Assembly (NCBI RefSeq): GCF_018873765.1
Contig: NC_057916.1
Span: forward strand, 26,583,001 to 26,647,000
Reading direction: 5' to 3'
DNA length: 64,000 bases
Source: Telopea speciosissima
Taxonomy: Eukaryota; Streptophyta; Magnoliopsida; Proteales; Proteaceae
How positions within the stretch are numbered: the stretch's first letter is position 1; the number at the start of each line of letters is the position of its first letter. Below, one piece after another: positions 24,299 through 37,227 of this stretch. A program made the position numbers and the translations under genes. The notes below the pieces were generated by a model, which had not been told where the DNA came from, ran no database searches, and was given only the letters and a program-made list of their open reading frames with translations.

Positions 24299-26832
24299 TC
24301 AAAACATCTCTTGTGACCGTCTCACAGTACGGCTTACTTTCTTCTTGAATTCATCTCTCCTATCCCTCCATTCTTTCTGCATGCAAAAGCAAAGAAACTG
24401 ATGTGTTAGCATCCTGCCCTTTTTACCCCCTTTAATGATAGATGCAAAGCAAACTTAGTTTTACTCCGACAGTGCGCTAAGCAAAGAAAACAAACAAGAA
24501 GTTTTCATCAAAAAAAATATAAAATAAACAAACAAACAAACAAGAACCTAAAGAAACTGACCTATCAGCTTCCTGTCCTTTCTACCCCCCTGAATGATAG
24601 GTACAAGTAAACTGAGTTTCATAGAAGCCCATAACACACCTCAGATTTAGTCATTGCACTCTTATTGAGCTCATAGCCAAACATATTGGCCAACCTCCAT
24701 GGGAAAGAGAGGTGAAATCTGGAACCAAAACTACAATAGAAATGAATTACAACAATCTCCAAACAGATCATCTTCTGATTTGCTGCAATGGAAAAATCTA
24801 GTTCGTGTCTCTCTGGATAGAGACAGTAGAGACCAAAAAAAAAAAATAGTAAGCTTGTTTCCCAATGTTATGGCAGGAGTAACAACAGACTTTTGGTTCC
24901 TTGGGTACCAACATCCACGTCAACCCAGTAATTCTCCGGCACGAACAGGCTCCAGAAGTTTATTTGAAAATTATAACAATAATGGTAATGAATGAACCCT
25001 CACTGAGTCCCTAAAATTGCCTCCTTTAGTGTTTTTACAATGTCCCTCAATGTTCATTCATTTTAGTAATCTAGGCAATAGGCATGGAATCTTTTCACTT
25101 TACCATACTACCCCTATTTAATCAATTTGGTAAATCTAGTTGGTAATCTAGGCATGGAGTATAGTATTGGAAACCATGTTGTATCAAGTATGACCTCAAA
25201 TAGAGCTGATTGGAGGGCAAGGATCCATGTAGCCGACCCCATTTAGTTGGGATAAGGCTGAGTAGTTGTTGTTGTGCTTTTGGACGACCCACCTTAAAAT
25301 GTGTCTGAATAGAACTCTTCCTTTAGTTGAGATATAGTTTTAGTCATGCAGGATACCTACTCCTACTTTGAATAAAGTTTCCTACTTTCCAATTTCAGTT
25401 TCTATATAAACCTTATAAGTCTTCATAAGACCCCACAGTTTTGCTAGATTAATAAAATTGGTATTTGCCTCCATATGTTCGGTTTGAGATTCAGAATAGT
25501 GTTGTGGGATGCAGTGCAACCCTTGGCAAGATGATAAGGTCAGGGCTGGTGGGATTTCAGTCTAGTTCCAGGTGAGATGCTTGGTTCATATCCATTACTT
25601 TTCTGACCATCTTTCTTCTGGTGGAGGGCTGGGTTAGGAAGCGAGGGGAAGTCTGGGAAAATCAAAGTTACAGGGGGAGAGAAGGGTTCACATAAGAAAG
25701 AGGAGGAGGGGGGGGGCGATGGGAAGAATCGCACACACACAGCCACATAGGTATTCTCAAACCAAAATACTCAATTCATTCTTTCTAATCTTCAAATCTG
25801 AGTTCACTCTACGTATTACATGAATATAAAGAAAATCTCATTACATCAAAATAGACACCTAGCAAAAATGGAAACCAACTAAAAGAGGAAACTAACAAAA
25901 GTAAGCAATGAAACTACCAAGAAAATCCTACGTAGTCTACCCAACCTTCTAAAACAAAGAGAATTGATTAAATGGAAATAAATCTCCTATGTAATCTACC
26001 AACCCTTGCCAGACCAGAAAATTGGTCTGTGGTGGTGGGGTGTTGGAAGAATCCCCAGATAGCATGGGACTCTTTCCTTTCTCAAAAGCCACCAGTCGGT
26101 CAATTGAAGCTTGCATAGATTCCATCATTGTCTGAATAGAATTGACAGCAATAGTGAGTGTCTCCAATTTGGCATCGGTTTCAGCCTTATAGCAGTTGGG
26201 CTGTTCAAGAACCTCACTATTGGCTTCCATAATTACAATAGGCAAGAGAACACTCAAAGACAAAGGGTGAATGGCAAAACAGTAAATAATGAGAAGTTTA
26301 TGACACTAATGGCATAACTGTAATTATGGGAAGTGCAACTAACACACAAGGGGATGGAGTATCACGTATAAGGTAAAGGGTAAACTGGGAAGTGGGTGGA
26401 AAAAAGGATAAAACAGAACTAATATAAAACTAAGGGGTAGTTTAGGAAATAAAAAAAATAAAGAGAGAGAGAGAGAGAGAGACACACAAAAGGGAACTCG
26501 TGAGTGGTTACCGTTTCGACTTGGACAGACAGAACCAGAGGGGTTTGGCTGTGCAGAAGGGTTCTTTCTTCACTCAACTTCTGCGGAGAAAAAATGGCAG
26601 AAGGACTCCGACAAGGAGGGGGACGAAGGCTTTGATGCGAAGGAGGGAGCCAACGTTAACAAGAACAAAGGACAACTGTTCGTCTACCTCTGTCCAACGG
26701 TGACAAAAACAGAAGACTGGCCTGCTGTTTGACGTTCGTTCTTTGAATCGGGATTCGGGAGATCCCAATCACGCCGGAACGATGGAAGATTCGAGTTGTG
26801 ATGATGACCTTCCAAAACCAGGTATGACTTCT

Positions 26833-26885
<53 letters not shown>

Positions 26886-29800
26886 GTTATGATGATGACC
26901 TTCCAAAACCAGGTCTGACCTCTCTCTCTTTTTTTTTTCACTGGATCGAACCCTAGAAGGGGTCGATTGAAGTTTCAGAGGAAAAAAAGGGGCGGTGAGG
27001 GCTGTCGCTGGAAATCGATAGTGGGGTTGTTGTGGGTTGTGGTTTCTGTGATACGCAGGTTTTTTTTGGTTCGCTATTACAGCATGGAAGAAGTGAAAGG
27101 AAGGTAAGTCGAGTTTTGCTATCGAACGGGGAGGGGAGAAGAAGAAGAAGAGAGAGAGGGAGCGAAAATCGAACGGGGAGGGGAAGAAGAATGGGAACTT
27201 CGACTCTGATACCAAGTTGGTGGAGGGCCGGTTAGGAAGAGAGGGGCAGTCAGGGAAAATCAGAGTTGCCGGGGGGAGAGAAGGGTTCACATAAGAAAGA
27301 AGGGGGGGGGGGATCGCAAACACACAGCCACATAGGCTCCTCAAACCAAAATACTCAATCCATTCTTTCTAATCTTCAAATCTGAGTTCACTCTACGTAT
27401 TACATGAATATAAAGAAAACTCCACTGCATCAAAATAATAGGAACCAACTAAAAGAGGAGACTAACCAAAGTAAGCAATGTCTCAATAAAGAAACTACCA
27501 AGGAAATCTTACGTAGTCTACCCAACCTTCTAAAACAAAGAGAATTAATTAAATGGAACTAAATCTCCTATGTAATCTACCAACCCTTGCCAGACCAGAA
27601 AACTGGTTTAAGACCGGTTCTTGGTTTAGGCCTCCAAACTGCATCATCTTCAAACTATCCATCCATTGAATCAAGGTTAGTACAGCAGTTTCTGTCCCTC
27701 ATGCCCATCCTTTATTAACCTTGATTTTGATTGCTTGAAATCTGAAGATACATTAAATCTTTTATACCCAGTTTTTGTTTACAGTTTTGTAACTGTTTAT
27801 CAAATCTCCAATTGATTATGCAGTTTATGAAGAATCCTGCAGCCAGTAGGATTCCTGACATCAAAGAAACTTGAGATTTGGGATCTGATTTCAGAAGTGA
27901 TAATTGACCTTAGTACTTAATTGATCTCGGTTTTCCAATCAAATCTAGTCACTGTTTTGGAAGAGTCCTATCATAAATCTGATTTCTCAAACTTGTTAAC
28001 TGCATCTAATTCTGGTTTCTAGTTCAAGTTCATATTCTGTTAGTGCTGACGATCTGTTGCTAATCTGATCAAGTGTGGTGACTGTTGATTCCATCAAAAT
28101 CAGAGATCAATTCCCTGTTTTGGAGATTGGAAACCTTAATCAAGATCCTAATCACAATAGCATTCTTCCATATTTGCAGATCAGGCCATCAGATCTGGGC
28201 CAGATTTTATACAGTTGTTCCCCCATCCAATTCTGACCTTCGACTACAGATTTGCATCCATCTGAGTTTCTGATTTCAAGTTATTAAATTTTCTTGAATC
28301 TGGTACTTTGTTTCTTCTTCTGGTTTTTCAACCAAGATTCTAAACCAAATCCCCAAGGCTTCCAAAAACCCATCAAAATGTGTCCAGGTGGACGAATTTT
28401 ATTTGTGAGAGCTATGTGCTTGTTGAAATGTGGATTCAGGATTTAAGGACGGATTTACCCAAGTAGAGGTGATTTCCTTTCTCCATTGGGTGGATTTCAA
28501 ATACACAACTAAAGTGGATTCTAACCAACAACTCACCTTTTCTTTTCTCTTCTACCAACAAATTTAGTCAATCGACCTAGTTGAGTTCCTTCATCAAACA
28601 GCATGTCAAAAATTGATTATAGGTTCAGGTTTTCTAAATTCCATTGTCCTACACTACATTTCCAGCACGTCCAGCTGAAAGCAGAGATTGGTTTTCTTCA
28701 ATTTGGTGATGGATTTTTCTCGTCCAGGTTATATTAAGATAAATTGTCTGTTAATTATTCCCCTCTCAAGGCTAATTCATCCTAATCTACACTTCCAAAT
28801 TCACATTCTAGTCCTCGACTCCTCTCAAACCATTTCCAAATAACCTGAACTATTTTTTCAAGTTATGTCAGGCCTTGCAAATTTTGATTTCATATGAAAT
28901 TTCTGCAACACTGTGGCTCCTAACTTCCAGTGGGCTGCAAAATTTACCATCCTACCTATTTACTCCCGCCTTACACAACCCTCATCTGGTGGGTAAAGGT
29001 TAAAATTTCTGTTTTGAACAAATTTATCCCATTTAGCAAAATGGGTAGGGTAAGGGCAAATGCTTCAACCCCATTATCTAGATAGTAATAAATAATACTA
29101 TACAATATATACTATATATACAAAATCTATCTAAATGATTGAATAAATAATATACGTTACATACATAGTTCATAAGATCAGTGGCATACTTCATTAATTT
29201 TGGTTGTTTAATGGTTTTATAAGTGAAAAATGTAGTACTTTGTACATGGTAAATACTTTATACAGTTCGCTAGGAGAATAGGTGAAATTTTCATTAAACA
29301 CAGGTTTACCCACCTTACCCATTTATCCACTGGGTAATAGGAGGGTAAGGATAAGGCCATTACCGGACCTAACTAAGCCCAAGGCTTCTCAATGATCCAT
29401 AACAAAACTTTGAAGCAAGAGATGCGGGAAAAAATAAATTTCTCTCACTTACCGCTGCTTCAATATTTGCTGGAGATTCATCGTTAGGACTTGACAGCAT
29501 CGAAATGATGCTCAGTACTATGCTTTCAACCTGTACAATCAAATTATAATTAGTTGACAGATATTAGAATGGAATTCAACAAAAGGAGAAGTATGAATGA
29601 TTTCATGGATATTAACAAGTAAATAAATAAATAAATAAATATGTATATAAATGCTGTTACAATCGAAGCCAACAGTAAACCCCCCCCCCCCCCAAAACAT
29701 GAAAATTTGGGGAAAAAAAGATATTCAAGCAACTCTTGAGTTAGGTAAATGCAAGAAAGTAACAGAGGCAGCTAATATAAAACAAAGAACATGCACACAC

Positions 29801-32800
29801 AAAATGAGTTAAGACAGTTAAGAGAACAACACAAATCTGGAGTTCCATGTTTAGAGATAGATTGAATGGAGGACTTGGATTTCTTTAAACAAATTCCCCC
29901 CCCCCCCGTCCCCCAATCCTCTCTTTTGTAGTAAGCATGAAAATAGGATTTAAGGTAGAGCAAGAAATAATTTAATTGCAAAGATAGATTTCTGCCTATT
30001 CAACCCACTTTATTCATAAGACAGACTGAGCAAAATAGGAGTATGCATACATAACAGAGAGCAAAATTAGTCTATTTATTACTATTTTTGTTGTTTTTGT
30101 TAAAGAAAGCAATCCATTGGCCGGAGAGAGAGGTCCATCCCAATGTACAGTTACATAGTCCTATCAAACTGATGGAAAGTCCAAGGGGGCCAGATTGGGA
30201 AGACACTCTGGATCATATTTGTAGCAGATATTTTTATTTGAACATTTTAAGACTGGACTAGCACAACCCTTACAGTGTACTTTTTACACGAGGTTACCCC
30301 TGCTTCCTGGGAGTATGATAAAGTCATATATAGGGCTGTAGTCACATACATTTAACAATAAATGACATCAAAGTTATTTGAAACCCTCATACATTAGGTG
30401 GATTTTCAAGTGTTCTTCTATCTTGTCCTGTTTTCTGGTTACAACAACATACACCCACACCCCCGACAGCCAGTCCACACAAAGACCACCCCATAAAACC
30501 TATTTTTGTTAATTTCCTTCTCAGTCTACATCAAAACTACTACCCAACCCCAATAAAACCAACCATTATTTTATGTCCCCAAGTTTCTGTTCACACAGGA
30601 GGGCTGATACCCATCAAAACTCACATCCTTTTCACTTTTCTTATACATTTTCTCATTACCTATCAAACCCCCATCATCCCACAAACAGATTCAAATCTCT
30701 AAGTTGCATCAATCCAAATGCTACAAGGATTATCCTTATCATCAAGCCTGCAGCCTTTCTGATGCAGCTATACAGAAGCGTACCATAGGGTGAAGACTAC
30801 ATTTTCTCTCCTTTCGGAGATTACATGTATGTTCTTCCATGTAAGAAATTGTTTTATCTAATGATCATAATGGATCACACAGCATTTTGGAAAGGAGTAA
30901 GAGCAAAAGTGAGGTTTTAAGCCCCAATTGTAATTTCTTCAGGCAAAAGTTTTTCTAGGCCAGCCTGCTTGGAGATATTTTTTTAAGCGGACCGCCTATT
31001 TCTGCCATGTAAAGGCATTATCTGGAAATTCCAAACATTGGATAATAAGGGCCTGGATTGGCCATGTGTCAACTTCCATACTCAAATTGAACGAAATACC
31101 CTGTATTTCTCCATGTATGCCCACACATCTCTGTAGTTGTCAGCCGTACATTTATTAGCATGCACCCACTCAATTGTCCTTAATTTTCAATACCTGATTT
31201 TGCCACTTGGCCAACCCCGATTGGGATGGAACTTGACATGTGAGAAGGGCATCAAAGGTCAACCTATCCACAAAATTAGTCCTGTCTAACCTGCCACATG
31301 GCAGAACCAAGGCCCCAGTGGAGAATGCCTGCCAAGAAATACTGCTCACTTGTCCTTAATTTCAAAGCCAAGGGTATTAATGTCACATTCATGTTCAGAG
31401 AGGGTTTTTTTTCACAAAATAAGTTTAGCTATTGTTTGGGTGATTTTTCAGTTAGATTCTAATTTCTTGTAGTCTAGTCAAGGATTATCAGGTTCGTCAG
31501 TGTCACAAATTAGATAGTATATAGTGAATAATAGAGTGGCTTAGTATTTGACTTTTAGTAGGTTAGAGTTTCTACACTCCCCTCCCTCCCTCCCTCCCTC
31601 CCTCCACTAAATTGTTATGAGGCAACTTCATTCACATTATAGCCAGACATTTTTTGCTTATCTAAGGTATTCAAAGCTTAAACAACTTTACAGGTTCCAC
31701 AATCTCTTCAGCATATTCAGCATTCACTTCAATATTTTCTGTTCCCCTCTCAAAAGGGCACAACTACGCATTGTTTCCTATGTCCTCCATCTTCTCTTTT
31801 CTTCCTTCAACTAGGTTTTTCATTACAACTAAACTCTTTCCCAATTAAATGGGTCAGCTACACAAATCCTAGTTCACTATTCAACTATGTTTAAAGCCAT
31901 TTTTTCCCCCTTGATAAACCCAAGCCATTCATATATTTTCTTACCACTCACAAGTGATTTTCAGTCTATCGCTTGGTCTTATGACCCCTATAATTGGTAT
32001 CATATCACTCCCTACTTACTGGTGCAAAAAGAGTTGAGACAAGCAAATGTAAAGATCAAATCCAATAGTTCACTTAAAAAAAGGTCAAGCTCTCAAATCT
32101 ATCCAACAAAATAATAAATTCAACATGTTGGAAAGATACTTTCCAGTATATCGTTGAGAAGAATTAATCCTTTAACCCACAGGCTTAATCTTCCTTCTGA
32201 GTAGAACAAAATCAAACTGGTGTCAAAATCAAAGCCAATATAGTTGTCCAAATGAATTTGGGCTAAATCATTCAAATTCATCCAATATCATCTAAGAACT
32301 TGCAATTAGCAATTAGCAATCAGCATACAGATATTCAAGGTAGCGTCACCATTAAACCACCATATCACAACTGCAGCTGAAGATATAGCGAACTCAAATT
32401 ATCACCATGCAATTCTTATAGATCCTCCTCCAGTAATTTTTAGTATCATGTACATCATGCAAATTTTCACAGCTACATCAGGAGTAACAATAATCAATGA
32501 TGACAGTTACATGTACTCCATTCCGATATCATGGGGGGTGAAGCAGAAACTTACTAAACCATCATATTATATATTATTCCATCCATAACTACTAAGGAAA
32601 AGGAGATATTGTGATCAGTATTGGGTTAGTAGCCAAGAGTATAAAGAAGAAAAAACAAAAGCAGTATCTCCAAGTTTACATCCTTCTCTGAAAACTGGGC
32701 ACAAATCAATCACATCCATTTAACATTTCAAAAACATACCGTATGTACTGGTGTCCAGCGTTCACTTGCAAGCTCATAGCCATTGGGATCCTCACCAGGA

Positions 32801-34147
32801 GCATGAAGAATTGATATGCAAACTCGCCCATCAGGATAAACTGGGGTTTGAAAACACAGTCAAATTAGCTCCAAGCAATACAAAGCATAAACAAGCGGGT
32901 GCTTGAATGGATAGACAGTGCGTAGAAGATACAATCAAATTAGCTACAAGCAATGTAAAGCATAAACTAGCGGGAGCTCAAATAAAGACACGCACCATTG
33001 GGATGCCACATCTCCGAAATAAACCTCACCGTGGGTGGACTATTAGGATAATTGTGAGGAAAACTCATGATGGCATTAAAATAGCCTCCATCACTGCAAG
33101 CAAGACAAAAAGTCAGTTAAAAAACAAATCACTAAATACTCTGGTGAACAACAATATGATAGTATCTCAGACAGCACAGAAATAGCCCAACCCCTTCCCC
33201 CTTCTAAATTCCAAAACATAAAAGATCCATCTGATCAAACCCACATTTCAAACCAATCGTCAGAAGTCCAAAATATAATAATAAATGACAAATCTAAGAA
33301 GCAATGAAGTGGAACAAGGAAACTAGAGATCAGAAAACTAAAGTTTCTCATAATAGAATATAAGTTATACATGAAACAACAACTTATCAGAGTCGCAAAA
33401 TCAATGTTATCAAAGAGTCCAAATGGCAAAACAAATCAGGCACCTTTAAAACTCAAAAAGAGTAAATCCTTAACCTACATCTTCCACCTATGGAATCCGA
33501 CTCGGAGACCCGCTATAAAAGGTAAGAGAGATTAACACAAAGGGAATTTTTCTGATAATTCTACATACTGACCTAAATTTTGGAAAAGAAAGAGAAGAAA
33601 AAATATTCTTCCATGCATGAGAACTCAAGATTATCCGGCACCAGGACGAAAACCAAAAAGTACGACCGATCACAACATCGCAATGTCTAAAACCAATGAA
33701 ATCAAACATTTTAAGTCCAACTCCACCACCACGCAAGGGAATTAAATAAACCGTCCAATAGCATCAAGCATGCGAATGGAAGATTAAGAAAAATCGAACC
33801 TTTAAGAAAAATCGAACCTTTAAGCATATGAAGTGACGAACAAAAAAAAAAGAAAAAAACTCACTATAGAGTATCAGGGGGTCCGATAATAGTGACGCTC
33901 CATTCGAATATGTTATTATCATCAACCAAGCCGGCAGAGAACCCATCAACAGGATTTTTGCAAAGATCTGCCCAGGCAAACAGCTATGGATCAATCACCA
34001 GACTCGATCCGAATCAAAAACCCTAGAAAGGATTAATTGAGGACCGTCAAGATTAAAAAAGAACAAGACAAAAACAAGCCAAAGATTTCGATCCAAACCC
34101 TTAAGCTGTTTTTGAAGGAGGAGACTAGCTTGAGTTGCTTGTGCCAT
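24299..34147 (-). CDS. UBC7: Ubiquitin-conjugating enzyme E2, UBC7/UBE2G1 type
   Basis: Six exons: 34099-34147, 33865-33967, 32996-33093, 32740-32840, 29453-29530 and 24299-24376. All introns are GT-AG and all phases agree, giving 168 residues, the family's usual length. Key parts: [17 protein letters not shown]-terminal helix, [12 protein letters not shown], the HPN motif (residues 81-83), catalytic Cys91 in GRVCISILH, the acidic loop [14 protein letters not shown] that marks the UBE2G/CDC34 group, and the C-terminal helix ending RRSQEMF. The enzyme accepts ubiquitin from E1 as a thioester and passes it on with an E3. Arabidopsis UBC7, 13 and 14 are the plant members and the yeast relative Ubc7 works in ER-associated degradation. 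The last intron (24377-29452) is 5 kb and carries transposons, and the fourth (29531-32739) is 3.2 kb. Which of the three plant paralogues this is cannot be decided. It appears intact. Confidence 0.97.
24388..24630. repeat. Local duplication in the UBC7 last intron
   Basis: Two diverged copies of about 65 bp (AAAGAAACTGATGTG...AATGATAGATGC and AAAGAAACTGACCTATCAGC...AATGATAGGTAC) start near 24389 and 24552, separated by an A-rich stretch. It lies just inside the final acceptor. Confidence 0.6.
25190..25276 (+). mobile_element. RTE-type LINE 3' end fragment
   Basis: Contains GTAGCCGACCCCATTTAG then TTGGGATAAGGCTGAG and a (TTG)n tail, the widely shared 3' end of plant RTE-clade LINEs. Only the tail remains, in antisense relative to the host gene. 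Confidence 0.65.
25619..26016 (-). repeat. 3' LTR of the non-autonomous element
   Basis: 398 bp, diverged from the copy at 27218-27597. It contains the shared words GAGTTCACTCTACGTATTAC and CCTATGTAATCTACCAACCC. Confidence 0.75.
26791..26935. repeat. (CT)n microsatellite inside a short duplication
   Basis: A CT run of about 42 bases (26839-26880) lies between two copies of CGAGTTRTGATGATGACC (starting near 26792 and 26883). It belongs to the interior of the non-autonomous LTR element. Confidence 0.8.
27218..27597 (-). repeat. 5' LTR of the non-autonomous element
   Basis: 380 bp partner of 25619-26016. The primer-binding site TGGTATCAGAG (minus strand, 27204-27214) lies three bases away, which fixes the orientation. 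Confidence 0.75.
27607..29452. other. UBC7 last intron, upstream part
   Basis: No gene is seen. 27610-28900 is CT- and GATT-rich text resembling retrotransposon LTR/leader DNA. Together with a TATA-like CTATATAAACC near 25393 it may be an older LTR into which the 25619-27597 element inserted. 28980-29390 holds repeated TTACCC/GGGTAA words and AT-rich DNA. Confidence 0.35.
29531..32739. other. UBC7 fourth intron
   Basis: 3.2 kb with no gene recognised. It holds (AAAT)n near 29620-29640, C runs near 29680 and 29897, and a (CCCT)n stretch near 31577-31604. No clear transposon ends were found. Confidence 0.45.
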
Positions 34148-34346
34148 CAGAGATATACTGGGAGAGATAACGAGAGAGAGAGCGAGCGAGGGAGACCAAG
34201 AGAGATAGAGAAAGAGACTATTCTGTCTTATAAGTGCAATACCCTATAAGGCCTATACGGGTCGAAAGATTTGCAGAATTAGAGAAATGTTAGACCGCCG
34301 TATTGCTTTATCTGCCTTACAAGCCGACACCTTCTCTCAAATTCTA

Positions 34347-34356
34347 TTTTTATATA
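34347..34356 (-). promoter_or_regulatory. Probable TATA box of the UBC7 gene
   Basis: The minus strand reads TATATAAAAA about 200 bases upstream of the start codon at 34147. This would leave a CT-rich 5' UTR of roughly 170 bases (the GA-rich stretches at 34165-34215 on the plus strand). Assigned by position only. Confidence 0.4.
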
Positions 34357-34989
34357 AGAGATGCAGAGAGAGAGAGAGAGTTGGAGATGGAGGGAGAGAG
34401 AGAGAAGCAGAGATAGGAATTTGGACTTCTGTTCTGTCCATTACAACTTTAGCTTATAACTTTCTACTTTGCGATATGCCGCCTGTTTTAGTCGTGTAAC
34501 TGCAACTGTACTACAGCCGATTATGAAATTTCCCAAATTGCCCCTAATATAATATACTTCAAGGAAAAGAGAACGCTACTTGATCACGTGCAATGCGTGG
34601 TTCCTACATCTAGACATTGAATCGTGCAAAATGACTATCGCTCCTTTAGGGATTTTCACCTTTCCATAGACATACAATGGTCATTTCGCATGATCTTGTA
34701 TCTTAGTTTCATAATTATAGGATACTTTTTGCAAGTTGGCCAAAAGGGTTGAGATGGGTACAAAGATTTCAATAGGTTGACAATCAGTGGGTGTATTGTA
34801 TCTATCCGATGGCTAGATCAAGTACTATTCTTAACCTTTCATGTGGTTCAAACTAATAAAGGGACCATGAAAATAAGAATAAGCTACATTTAGACATATC
34901 AACTACTTCAACCTATGCTTCACCCAAAAAAAAAAACTACTTCAACCTATGGAAGGTGATGCTACAAATACAATAGCTATTGTGCCTAA

Positions 34990-35359
34990 CAGGGCCGGGT
35001 CGGGCCTGAGATTAACACAATGTTAAGCTGGGTTGAGGCTTTTCCTGGCCCTAGCAGGGCCAGACCAGGCCTAGGTTGAGGCCTTGGGCTGAACCCGGCC
35101 CTGTATATATTATATATGTTATATATAATTTGTAATATATTATAGATATTGTAATGTATAAGCATTGTAAAATATACATAATATTGAGGGTCAATTACGA
35201 TCGGGCTTGGAAATACTTTGGCAGGGTCAGGTTGGGTTGAGGGTATGCTAGGCCTTGGCAAGGCCGGACTGGGCTTGGGCTTGGGTTTAGGTTAAGGACC
35301 CTAAGGTTGGGCTAGGGTTTAGGGAAAGACCGGAGCAGCCCCGCCCATTGACACCCCCA
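34990..35359. mobile_element. Non-autonomous hAT-like element
   Basis: 370 bp beginning CAGGGCCGGGTCGGGCC and ending GCCCATTGACACCCCCA; the reverse of the right end (GGGGGTGTCAATGGGC) is typical of plant hAT termini. GTGCCTAA and ATGCCCAA flank it as an 8 bp duplication with two mismatches. The middle is an AT-rich (TATATAT) stretch. Confidence 0.55.
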
Positions 35360-36439
35360 ATGCCCAACCTATGATACGGCCATTTCATGCCCAATAACTT
35401 TAGAATCGTTGTTCTAGAGTTCTTGGGACTGATTCCGTCTAATTACAATCCTTTGAAACCTTGTATAGACTTGATCGTTTATAATTATCATATGGCAACT
35501 TGTTGCATAAAAATCCAATGCACAAGGCCAATAGCCCCTTGTTTTAGTGGTTTGCAGTATCATCTTGTAAGAGGTTGGTTCCAATTCAAAGTTATGTGGC
35601 AAACATTGATAAGGAGTTTGATTGGGTCACGTTTATATGGATAGAATCCTCCCCCACTCATCTAGGGTCATAAGTACTTTGCCTCTTTATTGTACAAAGT
35701 CTATAATGCCCTTTCCATTGTTCCCGATGTCACTCCTAAAGTACCCGGATCCATCAATGAAGGCATTTGAGTTAGGGAAACTGCCTCCTAAAAAGTACTA
35801 CTTGAGACCTAGTTTCCCTTCACCCATGGTAAAAATAAAAACAATTCCCTCAACATGGACATTGAAGAGGAGGTGCAGTTTCAACTCCAAATAAAGGGAT
35901 TGGAAGTTTGTGAAGAGTCTCATCACATGATTACTTGCGGTGAAGGAAAACTTTTGCCTACTTGAAATGTCTACAAATAGCTATTACCCAAAAAAAAAAT
36001 ATCAACAAATAGCCACTCCATAAATACAAATAAAAAAAAGAAACCCAGTGTAAGTGATTTGTACATTATTGAGTTGGAAGGAACACCTTATCTATCCAAG
36101 GGTCCAATTTAATTACTTTCATCTTTCCGCTTTCCGCCTTGCTAAAAACAAGATTGAAATTTTAATTTTTGTTCTTTTGTATAACACTCTAATCTTTTTC
36201 ATCATTTCATATGAAAACTATAAGGGTAATAAAAAGATAGTTACAACTTCATAGTTCACCACTTTAGTTTTTTGTATTTTTGGTAAAACCACTTAAATTA
36301 CAACATAGTCTTAAAAGCATTTAATATTTTTTTTTGCTTTTAATGAAAGTAAACCAATCTTTTTACATAAAAACTATATTCAATGTTTTCGATAAACTTT
36401 TAAAGTTCTTTTTTTACCATTTATTAAATAGGAAAAAGG
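35360..36439. other. Intergenic stretch
   Basis: No gene is recognised. Frames at 35387-35894 on the plus strand have no similarity I can place and look like chance frames. Confidence 0.4.
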
Positions 36440-36610
36440 AATGTTAATTGGTGTTGTGTGTGGGTGTGTACCTATGCCTAGACACAACTCAATATGAAAA
36501 GACCACCGCACCCCTAGACTTTTCCCCCTTTTTAAGGAATGTGGCGGTCTTTTTGCATTGGACTTTGTCTGAACACAGATACACGTCCACACACAGCACC
36601 GGTTAGCATT
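36440..36610. mobile_element. Hairpin MITE, family 4
   Basis: 171 bp with terminal inverted repeats AATGTTAATTGGTGTTGTG and, reversed from the right end, AATGCTAACCGGTGCTGTG, continuing inward through TGTGGGTGTGTA. The centre holds complementary GACCACCGC and GGCGGTC words. The target duplication is unclear. Confidence 0.65.
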
Positions 36611-37227
36611 ATTTCTCTCTATTAAATTAAATAACTTTTAAAAATAAAAGAGGATGGAAAAAAAATAAAGATCCAAATCTCAATAAGAATATCTTTATTC
36701 TTTTATGTATATCTTAATCTAAACTCTAGCTATTGGGTGACAACCCTTTCGGAGTGGCACCATCTCCCTATATCATTGTTAATAAAGGCTGCATATATGC
36801 CTTACAAGTTTTTCCATGTTCCAGTGGAGGAATCTCTTTAATCATTACTATATTTGGAAAGGTCATGTACCGCTCGTAAATTCTTCCAATTCTTAATTGT
36901 AGTTTTTAAGTAACTTGAAAGTCGAGCATATTTGCAATATCCAATGCCCACCACACGCAAATAGATCCCACTACTTTAGGAATACCATATCCCAGTTGAC
37001 CTCATGGCATGGTCATAGCCATTGATTAAGTAAGCATATCCTCATTTGGCAAAAGGTTTTATGGACAGTCATATCCCTAGAGTATCTAGATGACCCACAT
37101 AGTTATGCCATGGATTGGTGATGTTGCAATTTTCATAATTTTTTTTTAGGTAATAGCAATTTTCATAATTAGATATTAAAAGAATGGAGTGTCTACAGAC
37201 ACCTAAGATCCTCTCTGATGAAGATCA
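36611..37227. other. Intergenic stretch
   Basis: AT-rich DNA with no gene, RNA or repeat that I recognise. Confidence 0.4.

Larger units (their letters stand above)
25619..27597 (-). mobile_element. Non-autonomous LTR retrotransposon in the UBC7 last intron
   Basis: Two direct repeats (25619-26016 and 27218-27597) share TGGT...ACCA ends on the minus strand. A primer-binding site TGGTATCAGAG lies at 27204-27214 next to the right-hand (5') LTR. The 1.2 kb interior encodes only a short gag-like coiled-coil segment near 26000-26230 and no pol. It therefore looks like a LARD- or TRIM-like element moved by proteins from elsewhere. The LTRs differ by roughly a tenth with several length changes, so it is older than copia A. 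No target duplication was found. It has the same orientation as the host gene. The family, copia or gypsy, is not decided. Confidence 0.75.

Noticed and set aside
26769-27344. 191-codon minus-strand frame with RERERE tracts
   Set aside because: It is a translation of a CT microsatellite and LTR leader inside the non-autonomous LTR element.
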